From Taxawa tesnikishii (nom. ined.) (lineage: Eukaryota; Ascomycota; Dothideomycetes; Dothideales), in contig JAPDRO010000029.1 in the NCBI GenBank assembly GCA_030247885.1, positions 232,652 through 296,651 on the forward strand: a stretch of 64,000 nt of DNA. Direction: 5' to 3'. Under the pieces are notes generated by a model, which did no database searches, had not been told where the DNA came from, and saw nothing but the letters and a program-made list of their open reading frames with translations. This document shows positions 13,951-26,448 of the stretch, in pieces (positions within the stretch are counted from its first letter, which is position 1; each line of letters begins with the position of its first letter). The position numbers and the translations under genes are program-made.

Positions 13951-15027
13951 AACTATATTATTAAGCTAAGAAGTATTTATAGTAACTAGTAAGTAAAGTA
14001 GTAGAGTACCTAGGTACTAAGGAGGGGTAATATTTTCGTTAGGCGATAGCTATTTTTATACGTAAGAGTAAACTAAAAGAGATAATAATCGCGCCTATAG
14101 GCCTAGCGTCTTAAGAAGTAACTAATAACTCAAATAGGATAGAGCTTAATAATACGTAAGTAAATAACTATTTTATTTAGCTTTATTACTCTATTAAATG
14201 TCGAAAGGAAACTAGTAATAACGCTAGCGATAGGAATATAACGAAGCGAAACTATACGTAATATATTCGTAACTAGTAAAAGTCTAGTTAACTTAAATAC
14301 GACTAAGTATAAATATAAGAATATATAGACTTAATATTAAACGACTATAATGTAGCTATACTTACGTTTTAGGGACGCCTTCTAGTTCGCCTCCGATTAA
14401 TTATTACTATAAAGGATATCGAATCTACGCGTCGAGGCTACGAGGAAGCTTATATCGACGATAATAATACGGAAAATAGTAAGACTCTATACTATAGTAA
14501 TATATATGTAAATATCTATACGGCGAAGAGGGTAAATAATAAAGTAAATAACGATTATAAGATAACTATAATTAAGCCTTTAGTAGTATACTTAAGTCGA
14601 AGTATACTATAGGGAAAAAGAGTATATCTTTTAACTTAAGTTTACTATACTATTTACGTAGTACTAATAAACGAGCGTATCGAGCGAGCTAATAAGGATA
14701 TATATATTAATAATACTACTAACTAAGTAACGTATAACTTTATTTATAACGAGGATTAGGAAGAAAGGGTAATTTATACTATAACTAAGTCGAAGATTAA
14801 AAGAATAAGAAGTTTACATAGTAGGGAAATAATAGTAATACGAGTAGTAAGAGAGAAAAGAAAAGGGAAATAAAAGCGTAAAGGCTAAGTACATTTAAAA
14901 TAGAGTTTAAGAGATTAAAAGAGTCGAAACATTATAATATAGTAAGTAGGAAAAGAAGTACTAAAAATAAAGGAGGATATACGTAATAATAAAAGCGCCG
15001 TAAGTAATTAAGATAAATATAAGATAT

Positions 15028-15336
15028 CCTACTAAATATTCTACTAGACGTCCTACTAGATATCCTACTAAATACCCTACTAAATATCTTACGTAATATC
15101 CTACGAAATATCCTACTAGACGTCCTACTAGATATTCTACTAGATATCTTACTAAATATCTTACGTAATATCCTACGAAATATCCTACTAGACGTCCTAC
15201 TAGATGTCCTACTAGATATCTTACTAGATATCTTACGTAATATCTTATAAAACATCCTACTAGACGTCCTACTAGATATTTTACTAAACGTCCTACTAGA
15301 TATCTTACTAAATATCTTACTAGATATCCTAGAATA
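15028..15336. repeat. 12-base minisatellite, about 25 units
   Basis: Near-uniform 12-base units of the type tcctactagata / tcctactagacg run for about 310 bases. Units form a higher-order pattern: blocks with cttacgtaatat recur every few units. Because 12 is a multiple of 3 and the stops fall out of frame, a 107-codon Ser/Arg-rich frame on the minus strand is open by chance. The surroundings are RIPed. Confidence 0.88.
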
Positions 15337-15539
15337 TAAAGACTTAATATAAATCTTATAGTAAATATATAGTTAAGCGTAGTAGAGAAGAGTAGCTACT
15401 TTCTACTAAGGCTAAGTCGAAGTCTAATCTACTTTATATTACCTTAACTTATAAATCTACGAATTTAAAAAATAGGATTTCGTAATAAAAGCTTACTTAG
15501 TAAAGGTACTATTAAATAGTTATAATATACTAAGACTAG

Positions 15540-16412
15540 CTAGACCTTAAGATATAAAGGTAAATTAAAGAGAGTATTAATATTTAATTAAAAGATAATT
15601 TACCTTAATATTCTAATAAGGCTTAATATTACTTTTACCTTAAGTAGACTAAGCTAGTACTTTATAGATTTAATAGAGTTTTATATTAAGGTAACTAAGG
15701 GAATCTTAAGGTACTTAAGATTAAATACTAACTTAGTAATTATTTTAACGTAGTCTACGGGGTAATAGATTAGGTAGGGTTATAGATTACTTAAACTTCT
15801 TTAAGTAACTAAAAGCCCTTAGAAGTAGAAAATTAGTCTAAGTAGAGTAAAGCTAAGTCGTACTTAAGTTAGTAATCTATATCCCTACTTAATCTACTAC
15901 TCTACGGTTTACGTTAAGAGTATATTAAGACTAATATTTAACTAGCTTTTTAACTTTAACTATATAATAAATAAATAAGATAAGATCTCTATTCTTAGTA
16001 ATATATTTATACTTAAAGGAAAGCTAATTAGTTAAATAAGTAAAAAGTAAAAGTTAGTAGTAACTTCTACTATAAATACTAAGTATATAGTAATATATAC
16101 TTACTTAAAGTAATTATAATAGCTTATACTACTCTTAAGAAATATAAGTTATTAGTACCTTATTAGCGGCGACTCCTTTAAGCTAATAATTTAAGAGGAG
16201 TTAAAGTTTACTATTAAATTACTTATTATACTTAAAGGAGATAACTAAGCTACTTTCTCTCTTATTTAAGATACGTATACTTATAATAGATTAAAGTATA
16301 TCGATATAGCCTATTATTATATTAAAGATTTATATAAGAGGAAGAGGATTAATATTAAGTTTATTAATATATAAAAGATAATTACTAATAGCTTTATAAA
16401 GCCTCTTTAAGG
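15540..16412 (+). mobile_element. Ty1/copia pol C-terminal relic (RIPed)
   Basis: Around 15600-15740 the frame reads like the copia segment before RNase H (SRLSQYFIDLIEFYIKV, KGILRYLR). At 16235-16412 it reads GDNQATLSLIQD, RLKYIDIAYYYIKD and FIKPL, matching the RNase H end of copia polyproteins (R.KHID....... and GFTKPL). The reverse-transcriptase core is not visible here. The 1.36 kb relic could be another copy of the same family. Confidence 0.8.
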
Positions 16413-16498
16413 TTAGTATTTTTAGAGGTTTATTAGTTAACTTAGACTATTTAAAGAGGACTAATTTAACTAAGGAGGAGTATTATAAGATAATAGCT

Positions 16499-16660
16499 AC
16501 TTAGTTTAAATAAATAGTTATATAACTTATTAAGCTAAGTAGAAAATCTCTTTATTTTCTAGCTACTATTATAGATAGCTTAATTAATTAATAAGTTACG
16601 ATTAGTTCTACTATATATTTAGTTATAGTTAAGTACTTAATTTAACTCTTACTTAGATAT
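16499..16660. repeat. Dispersed repeat, copy 1
   Basis: About 160 bases beginning aaataaatagttatataac match 52633-52790 in the same orientation with scattered RIP-type differences. It lies beside the copia relic here and inside the Fot1-like element region there. Its parent element is unknown. Confidence 0.7.
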
Positions 16661-17219
16661 TATCCTTTATAATTACCTTATTAAAAGTAATATAAAAGGC
16701 TAATAAGAAGGCTTCTTTCTTAACTTATATAATAAAGTATTATAACTAGCTATTAATTTCTATATTATATACTTACTTTAAGGGAGTAAAATAGTTTATA
16801 TTAAGTAACTATAATAAGTATAAGAAGTATAAAAGTATATAAAGAATAATAATCTTTTATTCTTTATAAGAATTATAAAAGTTATAACTACTATAACTCT
16901 TATAGTCGTTTATAATTAGTAAGTAGTATATACTTACTTAATGCGCCTTTATATACGCATTAAAGTACTTTAACTACTTTAAAGTAAACTTATTTATTAT
17001 CTAACTATTAATACTAGTCTTAAGTACTTAGTTATAAAGTAAGTCTATATATTAACTTAATATAAGGACTTTACTACTAAAGATAATAAAAAGTAAGATA
17101 ACTTACTTAGTAGCGTAAATACCTTAAATAATTATAACTTACTCCTAGTTACTTAGCTATACCTTTTTAAAATTACTTCGTTTTTTAAAGTATATAAAGA
17201 CTATTTAAATATTAATTAT

Positions 17220-18065
17220 ACTTATTATAAAGCTTATCTTATTAAAGTTATATATATCTTTATTTAAGATATTATACTTTTCTTTATCTTTTAACTAGCT
17301 CGAACTAAAGTATTATAATATATACGTCTTTATTTAAGGCTTATTAATAATCGATTAAATAACTACGTTAAAGCTTAACTTCCTTAATATATATCTTAAA
17401 CCTATTTACTTAGTACTTACTAATAAGCCCTTTATTATATATAATTAGTAAATTATTAGCTATTTCTTTTATTATAGTCCTTATAGCGCCTTTTTCTTAC
17501 GAGTTTAATTTAAGTATATATACTATTATTACTTCCTTTTTTATCTTTTATAACTTCTTTAAGTTAAACTTATAGTTATATTATATAAGCTTTTGTTACG
17601 TCGTTATTTTAGGGTTATTTAGAGGACATTAAATACCTTAAATATATATCTTTAACTATTAAGAAAAGTTACTTAAATAACCTTAATAATAAAGTATAAT
17701 ATACCTTTATTATAAGTTAATAACGTATTATATTATAAAGGTATTATTATAATAGTTTATAATAGTTATAATATTAGTAAGGGTAAACTACTTAGTAATA
17801 ATAAACTACTTAGTAATAAAATATATTATATTATAATTATACTTAAGTTTTTTTATAACTTTTATATTAAGATAAGAACTATTTGTTAATAAGTTAAATA
17901 TATTAAGTATATACTAGATATATACTTAAAATATACTTGTTAGTATTACTTTACTTAAGGTAAAACCTCGCTAAAGTTATCATCGAATCCTACTTAAGCC
18001 GAGTTTTGCCGAGCTTTTGTGGGTCTACCTTAGCTCACCAAATTCCTACCTTAGCTGAGCTGCAA
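17220..18065 (-). mobile_element. Left Fot1/pogo-like element, 5' end
   Basis: On the minus strand, 17540 down to about 17220 reads like the N-terminal DNA-binding part of Fot1-type transposases: a YILKLNS block, then IKEIANNLL, LISKYQVNRF and DYQQALN (compare Y.LDL.SRG, ..MAN.LL, ..KNW...F, DYQRA). The presumed terminal repeat at about 17992-18065 has largely escaped RIP and matches, inverted, the RIPed sequence at 52108-52195. The element therefore faces left, away from the gene island. No catalytic DDE part is recognisable, so it is probably truncated by the copia and other repeats. Confidence 0.65.
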
Positions 18066-18731
18066 CCCGGCAACCCGCACGTTCGGTATGGGAAGAGGCC
18101 ATCGATACCGGGCCTCGAGATGACTAGCCCGCAGGGCAGCTAGCTGCTGCTAGCCCGGATCGGTCCGAACACCGAAAGTCAATTGGAGATTGCCAAGAAA
18201 CCGGGAAGGTTTGCGTCGTTTGCACAGAACTTCAAATCTTCAGGTCCGTCGCAAATACGCGCAACTTGCGCTTGCTCGCTGCCGTCTCGCGTGTTGCACC
18301 CTAGAAACGCATGCCACTCCGTGCTCGCCTGCCGGAACTGTTGTCTCAACTCTATCACTGCGCCTGCCATCTCGAAAAACGCTCTAGCGTATGACACCTC
18401 GGCAAAAGTACCGAAATCCCGCCGAATTCTTGCTAGTCGGCGATTTCCGATACTTTTGACGCTGTATCGTGTATAGATGATAACCTCATTACCCCGCAGA
18501 CATCATATTGCATATTATACTAAGGTTTCCTCCTTTGAGGGTAAACCGCTCCGCTCTGATAACGCACGTCTTGAAAATCACTGTACCTAGACACCGGGTA
18601 GATCTCAACTCTAGTATAATGTGGAGTCCACGTTCTGCAGTCATCTCAACCGTATCTAAGCATTCCGAGACACAACTCAGGCCTCCTGTTTCTAGTGAAG
18701 ATACTACGGTCGACCGCACTTCGTGTGGCGT

Positions 18732-19666
18732 ATGGTGCAAAGCGACTGGCCGCTGCTGACGCGTGCTTGGTGCTACCAAAAAGGCTTCTCTCGCCTCGGG
18801 TTCTGCATTTCGGTCGCTACGAGTTGATCTGGTAGTGCAATCAAGAACGACGCTGCCAATGCGGTACAGTCCAAACCTACGAGACCAACTCAAGGAAGCA
18901 GAACTACAACAACAGTCTGGCCCAGTCCAGAAACGTCAGCTTGGTTGCGGAATGGCATGACCTGGTTGGATACTATACTGAGCTGTCATTGAGTCACCAA
19001 ACAGATCGCTTGCCAGCCATATATGGACTTGCGATGTCGATGCAACAAGTCCGACAGAGTCGGTATGTCTGTGGATTGTGGCAAGATTCCATCATTGAAG
19101 ATATGCTGTGGCACACTTTGTATAGGAGCCGACAACCTACCTTTGCCTCCTCTCCAACCTGGTCGTGGGCGGCAGTTGATGGTGTCGTCGAACATTTTTA
19201 CTTCGACGATCATCGACATCGGAAGAAATTGTACTGTAAATGCCGTAAGATCCATGTCGCGGGCGTGTACAACCCACGCGATGCGTATAACTCGGGACAC
19301 CTGACGCTACGCGGCAAGATCTCTCCAGGTCGAGCCTGGAAAAATCTGCCAGGTGTTCGACCTCTTTGGAGTGTGCCTGGACAAACATACTATGGCTGCG
19401 TGCTGGACTTCGACGATAATGTTGATAGGGATGAATCTGGGATATGGATGGACTATGATATCCCTGGTGAAGTAGGAGAAGTATATGTCCTGCTGCTGGC
19501 CCGGTACAGGTACGATTATGCATTGATCCTACGTTTGGTGGACAAGGACAGCAACATCTTCAAGAGGATCGGCCTTGCTGTCATTGGCTTCCTGATTGAA
19601 AATGATCAGCTTATGGATAGGGCATACGACCGAAACGCTACAGAGACAGAACTGGTCTTTATCTAG
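18732..19666 (+). pseudogene. HET-domain (heterokaryon incompatibility) gene, broken
   Basis: HET-domain proteins (PF06985) take part in allorecognition and programmed cell death in fungi. The reading shows the end of the HET domain: WPLLTRAWCYQ, then after a one-base frameshift in the A run at 18778-18782, LLSPRVLHFGRYELIW. The intact 3' frame then gives the usual C-terminal block (Y.......DRLPAIYGLA, YVCGLW, LLW-like, PTWSWAAVDG). A TAG at 18833-18835 stands where family members have Glu or Asp after W. The N-terminal half is not readable upstream to 18500. This is a pseudogene unless both lesions are errors. HET genes are commonly subtelomeric in fungi. Confidence 0.8.
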
Positions 19667-21144
19667 GAAACTGTGGGGCCATATGTTTGAAACGTCGGTA
19701 GTATCAAAAGAACAAAGCTCCATCCGAGAAAGCGTTGTGAGATGTACAAACAGGAGGACATGGGCAATACGTGACCCGAGGCCTGGCCTGCCAACATATC
19801 CTGGATTCAAAGAACATCTGGCGAACCAACTCCGTTTTCGCGTGTGCAAGCAAATGTCACTTCCTCAGTTGGAGATTGCTACACTAGCCATCGCTATCTG
19901 CACCTTCAGGTTTCACGGCCCGCTATGGAACACGCCATAGAATGCGCGTCCAGTAGTTTACCTTGCCAATCCCGGTCTGTGAGGATGCAGAAGGGGTCTC
20001 ACGAAAGAGTTACGTCCTGTCACCACTCATATCGCGACAGGCTGCAAGCCAGGGGACGAGGACCACAGATGCGGACACGCGGACCCGTATCTTGACTAGT
20101 ATGATAACGATCTATTAACAACAGGCGTAAACAAAGGTCATCACCGTACCTCGACACTACCTCCACGTCGCAGCATGCGGCAGCACTTGCACCAGTCTTA
20201 ACAACACACAACCTGCTATCCACGGGCCATGTGTTGCGCTCGTCTCGCATGAAGCTGGACTGCGGCTCATTGTGCGGAATGTCTCTCAGATTGTGCCACG
20301 GATGACCCGTAGGCTGATTCCCTGCAACAACCCTTCCGTTGTGATTCTCTTCGTCTCTGCGACCAATTCATGCACCATGCCACGGAACTCGTCCATGTTG
20401 AATTACAAATGCCAACATGGAATCGTGTTGCCGTGCACCTAATCCACGCCGTAAGACCCTAGGATCTTCATGCCGTACGTCCAAACATCCAACCACCATT
20501 GCATGGGTCCGTGGCAGTCTCTGACCATGAATACACCACGCCGGCGACGGTCTAGCGCAACGCCTTCCGCTTCATTGCGTGAACGAGACTCTGCCAGCGC
20601 GCCGTTCGAAGGAACATCTTTCCGTTTCGCACATTCAGAACCAGGGTGGGCAATGCACGGATATTTGTACATTACAAAGAAGTGAGTAACGACTGGATAC
20701 ACCCAAGACGCTGAATATTCAGTTGTTATTCAGTACTTTATAGTGATGAATAGCCAGTCATTGCCCACCGTGTCCAGAACGCTAGAACAACGTCCGGTCG
20801 AACGACGTCTTCACGTCAAAGGATATCTGGTTTCCGTCCGTTGCACTTTCCGTACGAGCAATGCTAGCCAACACATCTTCGGGGATATCCGGGCTGGTAA
20901 ACCGTCCGCGATGACATCTCTCGCCAGGACGATGGCACCGACGACTCGCATCATATCATCATCAACATGACCCTAGAACAGCATAGATCCTCTCAAGCGC
21001 ACAAGAGACGACACAGATCAGATAGATTACACGTCTCTAACGTGATAACAAAGTGTGCGCTATGTATGGGATATCTAGTATGACCGGAAGGAACAAGAAG
21101 CAGAAAAGATTTCGCTAACACATATTCATGCAAAGCAGACGAGC
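19667..21144. other. Gene-poor stretch
   Basis: Normal composition with many short overlapping frames but no family I recognise. The minus strand at 20970-20740 reads in a protein-like way across one frame change, and may be a decayed gene. I cannot name it. Confidence 0.5.
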
Positions 21145-22588
<1,444 letters not shown>

Positions 22589-22767
22589 GATGACTATTAT
22601 ACCAGAAGTGAGCAAAGGCTAAGAACGGTTGACAACGGCACTGCACTTGTCAGATTACGGCTGTATCGAGTCCACAACGTAACCACAAACAGGTACGGTA
22701 TTGTTGGTTGGTGTTGGCGAGCATGCTCACACACGCAGTCTGTCTGGGGAGCCGTTCTGCGGACCTG

Positions 22768-22819
22768 ATGGCGGATGGCTGGTGGCTGATGGCGGATGGC
22801 GGATGGCTGATGGCGGGTG
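22768..22819. repeat. GGATGGC-type minisatellite
   Basis: Seven or more imperfect copies of gatggcg / gatggctg in the hppD-hmgA promoter, closer to hppD. Confidence 0.75.
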
Positions 22820-22971
22820 ACGCAGGAAAGCAAGAATTCCGGTGTTTCCCTCGCCAGGTCCACATCTCCGCCTTTCTCCGCAGGCTGCCTCGGCTGTAGG
22901 TCGAAAGCCGGACCGGCAATCTCCTGGCCTGGCGCCGTCGCGTTCCGCCCGCCATCTTTCATTGTTCCGCG

Positions 22972-22996
22972 CTCTCTCTCTCTCTCTCTGTCTCTC
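22972..22996. repeat. CT-rich microsatellite
   Basis: A run of CT dinucleotides with one G interruption, about 180 bases upstream of the hmgA start. Pyrimidine tracts are common near fungal transcription starts. Confidence 0.8.
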
Positions 22997-23129
22997 CGCA
23001 CGGCTTCTCAAACCATGGACCGCATCCCTACTGCCATGCCCGGCTTTGCCGGAGGCTTCGTCACTACAACGATGATAAGCACGCGTCGAGCCGTTGGTAT
23101 GATGGACGGCGGGTCCACCCCATCGATAG

Positions 23130-23136
<7 letters not shown>

Positions 23137-23163
<27 letters not shown>
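23137..23163 (+). repeat. (CAG)9 in hmgA leader
   Basis: Nine perfect CAG triplets end eight bases before the hmgA ATG at 23172, so they lie in the probable 5' leader. They also create poly-Ser, poly-Ala and poly-Cys stretches in meaningless frames on either strand. Confidence 0.9.
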
Positions 23164-23165
<2 letters not shown>

Positions 23166-23171
23166 AGAGAC

Positions 23172-24644
23172 ATGCCGTCCACAAATTTCAGCGTACCTGA
23201 TCCATACACATATCTCCACGGCTTCGGGTCGTATCATGAGTAAGAGAGAAGTATCTTGCCCGCTTCCCCATGAACCCTTGTCTGACGGCGAACCCTGCAG
23301 AAGCGAAGCAGTTCCCGGCGCTCTTCCCGTCGCTGCCAATTCGCCACAGAAGCCACCGTGCGGCCTCTACGCTGAGAAGCTCTCCGGGACAGCCTTTACA
23401 GCGCCGCGACACGAGAATCAACAGACATGGCTCTATCGCATCTTGCCATCCGCGGCTCATGCGCAGTTTGAGGAGACGGAAAAGTCCACGTACCACATGA
23501 GCACGAGTCCAAGCGGCCTCCACCAGATCCCGAACCAGTTACGCTGGAACCCATTCGACTTTGACGAGAACGTTGATTGGATACATGGGCTTCACATTGT
23601 GGCTGGAGCCGGGGACGCCTCGATGAAGAGCGGTCTTGCCATCCACGTCTTCGCAGCTGGCAAGGACATGGGCAAGGAGGCCTTCTACTCTGCAGATGGC
23701 GACTTTCTCATTGTCCTGCAGCACGGTGTCCTGGACCTGCAAACAGAACTGGGACGGCTTTTCGTGCGGGCGAATGAGATTGCCGTCATCCCTCGCGGTA
23801 TCCGGTACCGGGTCCTGCTGCCGGAAGGCCCCGTACGGGGTACATCTGCGAACTGTTCCAGGGTCACTTCCAACTGCCGGAACTGGGCCCAATCGGGTCG
23901 AACGGTCTCGCAAACGCGAGGGACTTTCAAGCGCCGACGGCTCACTTTGACGAAGATCTCAGCGAGTGGAAACTCACGGCGAAGTTCAACAACAGCCTCT
24001 TCACCGCACGGCAATCTCACACCCCTTTTGATGTCGTGGCATGGCACGGCAACTACCACCCATACAAGTACGACCTCGGTCGGTTCAATACGATAGGTTC
24101 CGTCTCATACGACCACCCAGATCCATCCATATTCACCGTCCTCACCGCCCCATCCGACCATGTCGGGACTGCGGTGGCGGATTTCGTCATCTTCCCACCC
24201 CGCTGGCTTGTCGCCGAGGACACTTTCCGCCCGCCATGGTACCACAGAAACACCATGTCAGAGTTCATGGGCCTGATCGCGGGCGACTACGACGCAAAGA
24301 TCGGTGGCGGCTTCCGTCCTGCTGGCGCCAGTCTGCACAACATCATGAGCGCACACGGCCCGGATGCGCAAACTCATAGGCTCGCGAGTGAGGCCGAGTT
24401 GAAGCCCCAGAAGGTGGGTTCGGGCAGCATGGCATTTATGTTTGAGAGGTGAGTGGTCGTGTTCGTCTTGTTGTCCGAGCGCCGACTAACTTGGTACAGC
24501 TGTTTCATGGTGGGGGTGTCAGAGTGGGGTCTCAAGACCTGTCAGAAGGTGCAAGATGATTACACGGCTCATAGTTGGGAAGGCCTGAAGCCACACTTTG
24601 AAAGGCCTCGAGAGTTCAGCAATGGGAATGGCAAGGTGAAATAG
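23172..24644 (+). pseudogene. hmgA: Homogentisate 1,2-dioxygenase with one frameshift
   Basis: The enzyme opens the homogentisate ring to maleylacetoacetate. Exons are 23172-23239, 23301-24448 and 24500-24644, with introns of 61 and 51 bases. Exon 1 gives the family start ([12 protein letters not shown]) and exon 2 begins with SEAVPGALP. One base is missing in the G run at 23837-23840: the reading leaves the family after EGPVRG and resumes one frame over at [10 protein letters not shown]. With that one base the spliced length becomes a multiple of three (454 codons, the usual size), so this is the only break. The iron ligands are all present: His and Glu in [11 protein letters not shown] and His in AHGPD. 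As given, the protein would lose the whole catalytic half. It is either a recent pseudogene or a sequence error. Confidence 0.93.
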
Positions 24645-24968
24645 GTCCCAGTCCACTGCTGTATCTATGACTCCTAGAGGATGATTCGGCGAAGACGCAA
24701 TCTGTAAGACATGGCAACTGAGCGTCTCGGTCTAATTCTGTTCACCGTCTTCAACCTTGCACGTTTGTGTCAAGAAAACTCCCGAGACGATCTGTTGAAG
24801 CCTCTACCCTCTTCTCACATGGGTACAGGCAAACCTGACGATGAAAGACAAGACCCCTCTCCAATGAAGAATCTCCCTTGCAAAAAACAATTTGGTATCA
24901 CGACATTAGTCCAATACAAGAAACAAAAAACAAAAAAAGGCACCAAATATTCATTATCCGGTTACCAC

Positions 24969-25683
24969 TCAAACCCCATACCCCAGCGCCTCAGCCACCT
25001 CCTTCCTCATCGCCTCCTTGACAATCGCACCACACATCTTCGCATACGCATTCGTCTTGACACTCATCTGCAACGCCATCTTATTGCCGAACTTGCCCCC
25101 AGCGCGAAATCCCTGCTCGCGAGCTCCTCGACCGCATCCGCTCCCAGGTCCCCCAGCGACGCGTTGACGCCCCGAGCAGCCGTTCCGTCGTCGTCGTCAT
25201 GACGCAGCAGTTCGGCCAATTTCAACAGGATCACGGCGCGGTGCGTGTGGCTTGCCGCCAGCACGTCGGCTTGGTACGGCGACACGGCTTCGGTCGGGGA
25301 AGACGGCGACGCGAAGTCGATCGCGCGGCCCAGGTCGTGGAGTACTTGGTCCACGAGGTCTTTGGTGGCGAAGAGCTCCGAGGGGGACACCAGCAGGCGC
25401 CGCGCTTGCGCCCGGTTGACGTATGCGGACGCCAATGTCGGGTGTTGGGAGATCAGGACGGAGAGTTGCTGTATCACGTCCTGGACGCTTTCGCGTGTCG
25501 TGTCGGTGGTGGCGAGGGGTCGGATTATGGAGCTTTCGAGCGCGCGGATCTGGGTGAAGGTCGAGATGGTATAGGAGGGATGTGGAGGTAGTTGTTTGTC
25601 GATGCGGATGGCGGAGGTTGCGGCGGCTTCAGGGTCGAAGAGGGTTTTAGGACGAGTTCGTCCCGTGCTGTGAAGGAGGCCAT
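24969..25683 (-). pseudogene. TTC36-like TPR protein, two frameshifts
   Basis: The reading starts MASFTARDELVL, then LFDPEAAATSAIRI, a TPR-type helical pair (LASAYVNRAQARRL, DLGRAIDFA), a second one (THRAVILLKLAELLR), and the TTC36-type tail GNKMALQMSVKTNAYAKMCG followed by EAMRKE. Two single bases are missing, in the A run whose plus-strand image is 25645-25648 and in the G run at 25096-25100. Restoring both gives 238 residues. In mammals TTC36 is reported to bind and stabilise HPD, and loss causes tyrosinemia. Its place three genes from hppD fits a role with that enzyme. It may correspond to HmgX, the accessory factor for HppD in Aspergillus fumigatus, but I cannot confirm that. Confidence 0.75.
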
Positions 25684-25769
25684 GGTGGAGTGGATGTTTC
25701 CTCTAGAGGTTGGTAGAGGGGATTTGGACTTGGACAGAAGGTGTGATGTCAGCGTGTGCGGATGGATGC

Positions 25770-25830
25770 TTGGTGTTCAAATCTTGCTTGGTGTTCAGGT
25801 CTTCCTTGGTGTCCAAGTCCTGCTTGGTGT
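25770..25830. repeat. 18-base tandem repeat
   Basis: Units of the type ttggtgttcaagtcttgc start at 25770, 25788, 25806 and 25824 (last one partial). They lie about 90 bases upstream of the TTC36-like start codon, in its probable promoter. Confidence 0.85.
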
Positions 25831-26104
25831 GGATGAGTGATTCGGTGAGAAGTCCAGTAATGGATGGGCATGGAGATATGTGTTCGGCGCATTGCCCAAG
25901 GGCCAACGTTGGCGGTCATGGTGCATGTGAACGGCACATGGGGGTTGCGGCCGGAACATGTACAGTGTACAGTAGTACCCCACCAACCCCGCCAAGCCCT
26001 GCCACCCCCGCTATCGGATAGCCGACGATATCCGGGCCAGCCCGGCCTTGCTGTCTCTCCCTCCTCGCCCACCAAAAACCAAGTCTCCGCAGCATGCCGG
26101 CGGG

Positions 26105-26146
26105 CTTATCCTTATCCTATCCTTATCCTTATACTTATCCTTATCC
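26105..26146. repeat. CTTATC hexamer repeat
   Basis: About seven imperfect copies of cttatc just upstream of the fahA fragment. Confidence 0.8.
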
Positions 26147-26225
26147 GTCGAGAAGCCGGTTGTGGACTCTCTCAAACAAAGTATCCCGGCCATCGCAGCT
26201 GCTTTTTGCGGAACAATCTCCCAGG

Positions 26226-26448
26226 ATGAGTTTCTGCAAGAGCAGCGAGCTCGGGTCGCCAATCAAGATCGACGAGGCCGAAGACTACATTTCCGGCTAC
26301 GTCCTCATGAACGACTGGTCTGTCCGCGACGTCCAGGCGTGGGAGTATGTCCCCTCGGACCGTTCAATTCGGAAAACTTTGCTACAACCATCAGCCCGTG
26401 GGTCGTGCTTGCGGACGCTCTGGAGTCCTTCAAGATCCCGGCGATGTA
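26226..26448 (+). pseudogene. fahA: Fumarylacetoacetase fragment
   Basis: Fumarylacetoacetate hydrolase performs the last step of tyrosine breakdown. About 75 internal codons remain: [36 protein letters not shown] and, one frame over, [20 protein letters not shown] and DALESFK. The frame change is a one-base loss in the C run at 26351-26354. Identity to the family is high, so decay looks recent. The N-terminal domain and the catalytic C-terminal part are absent, and the sequence runs straight into a transposon tail at about 26449. No other piece of the gene is visible in the window. Confidence 0.88.

Larger units (their letters stand above)
1..17985. repeat. Left RIP-degenerated AT-rich block
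   Basis: CpA and TpG are almost missing, TpA is very abundant, and CpG (for example cgcg) is kept. This is the signature of repeat-induced point mutation acting on CpA on both strands. ATG contains TpG, so start codons have been nearly erased, and the few long open frames here are accidental. Translating with the change in mind (TAA/TAG read as former Gln or Trp, Ile/Val as former Met/Ala) shows transposon proteins, listed separately. The block ends abruptly near 17985-18065, where normal composition returns. Confidence 0.93.
22589..23171. promoter_or_regulatory. Divergent hppD-hmgA intergenic promoter
   Basis: 583 bases separate the two start codons, and both 5' regions must lie here, so co-regulation of the first two catabolic steps is likely (inference). 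It contains three simple repeats, listed separately, and no other gene. Open frames across it come from the repeats. Confidence 0.7.

Noticed and set aside
14932-15255. 107-codon Ser/Arg-rich minus-strand frame
   Set aside because: Product of the 12-base minisatellite, whose period is a multiple of three.
15028-15336. Possible CRISPR-like array
   Set aside because: Units are contiguous with no unique spacers, and the host is a eukaryote.
18179-18476. Minus-strand frame with YARAFFEMAGAVIELRQQF and a WHAFLG-like end
   Set aside because: It faintly resembles the segment near the end of OrsD/telomere-helicase N-terminal regions, but it is short, has no continuation and overlaps the HET gene's upstream region. 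Too weak to call.
22727-23209. Long frames with poly-Ala, poly-Ser or poly-Cys across the hppD-hmgA promoter
   Set aside because: Created by the CAG and CT repeats; no conserved content.
23837-23840. Programmed frameshifting in hmgA
   Set aside because: No slippery heptamer or reason in this family; similar one-base losses occur in seven neighbouring genes.
24036-24452. Separate dioxygenase gene starting at an internal Met
   Set aside because: It is the second half of hmgA after the one-base shift; the upstream part continues the same family.
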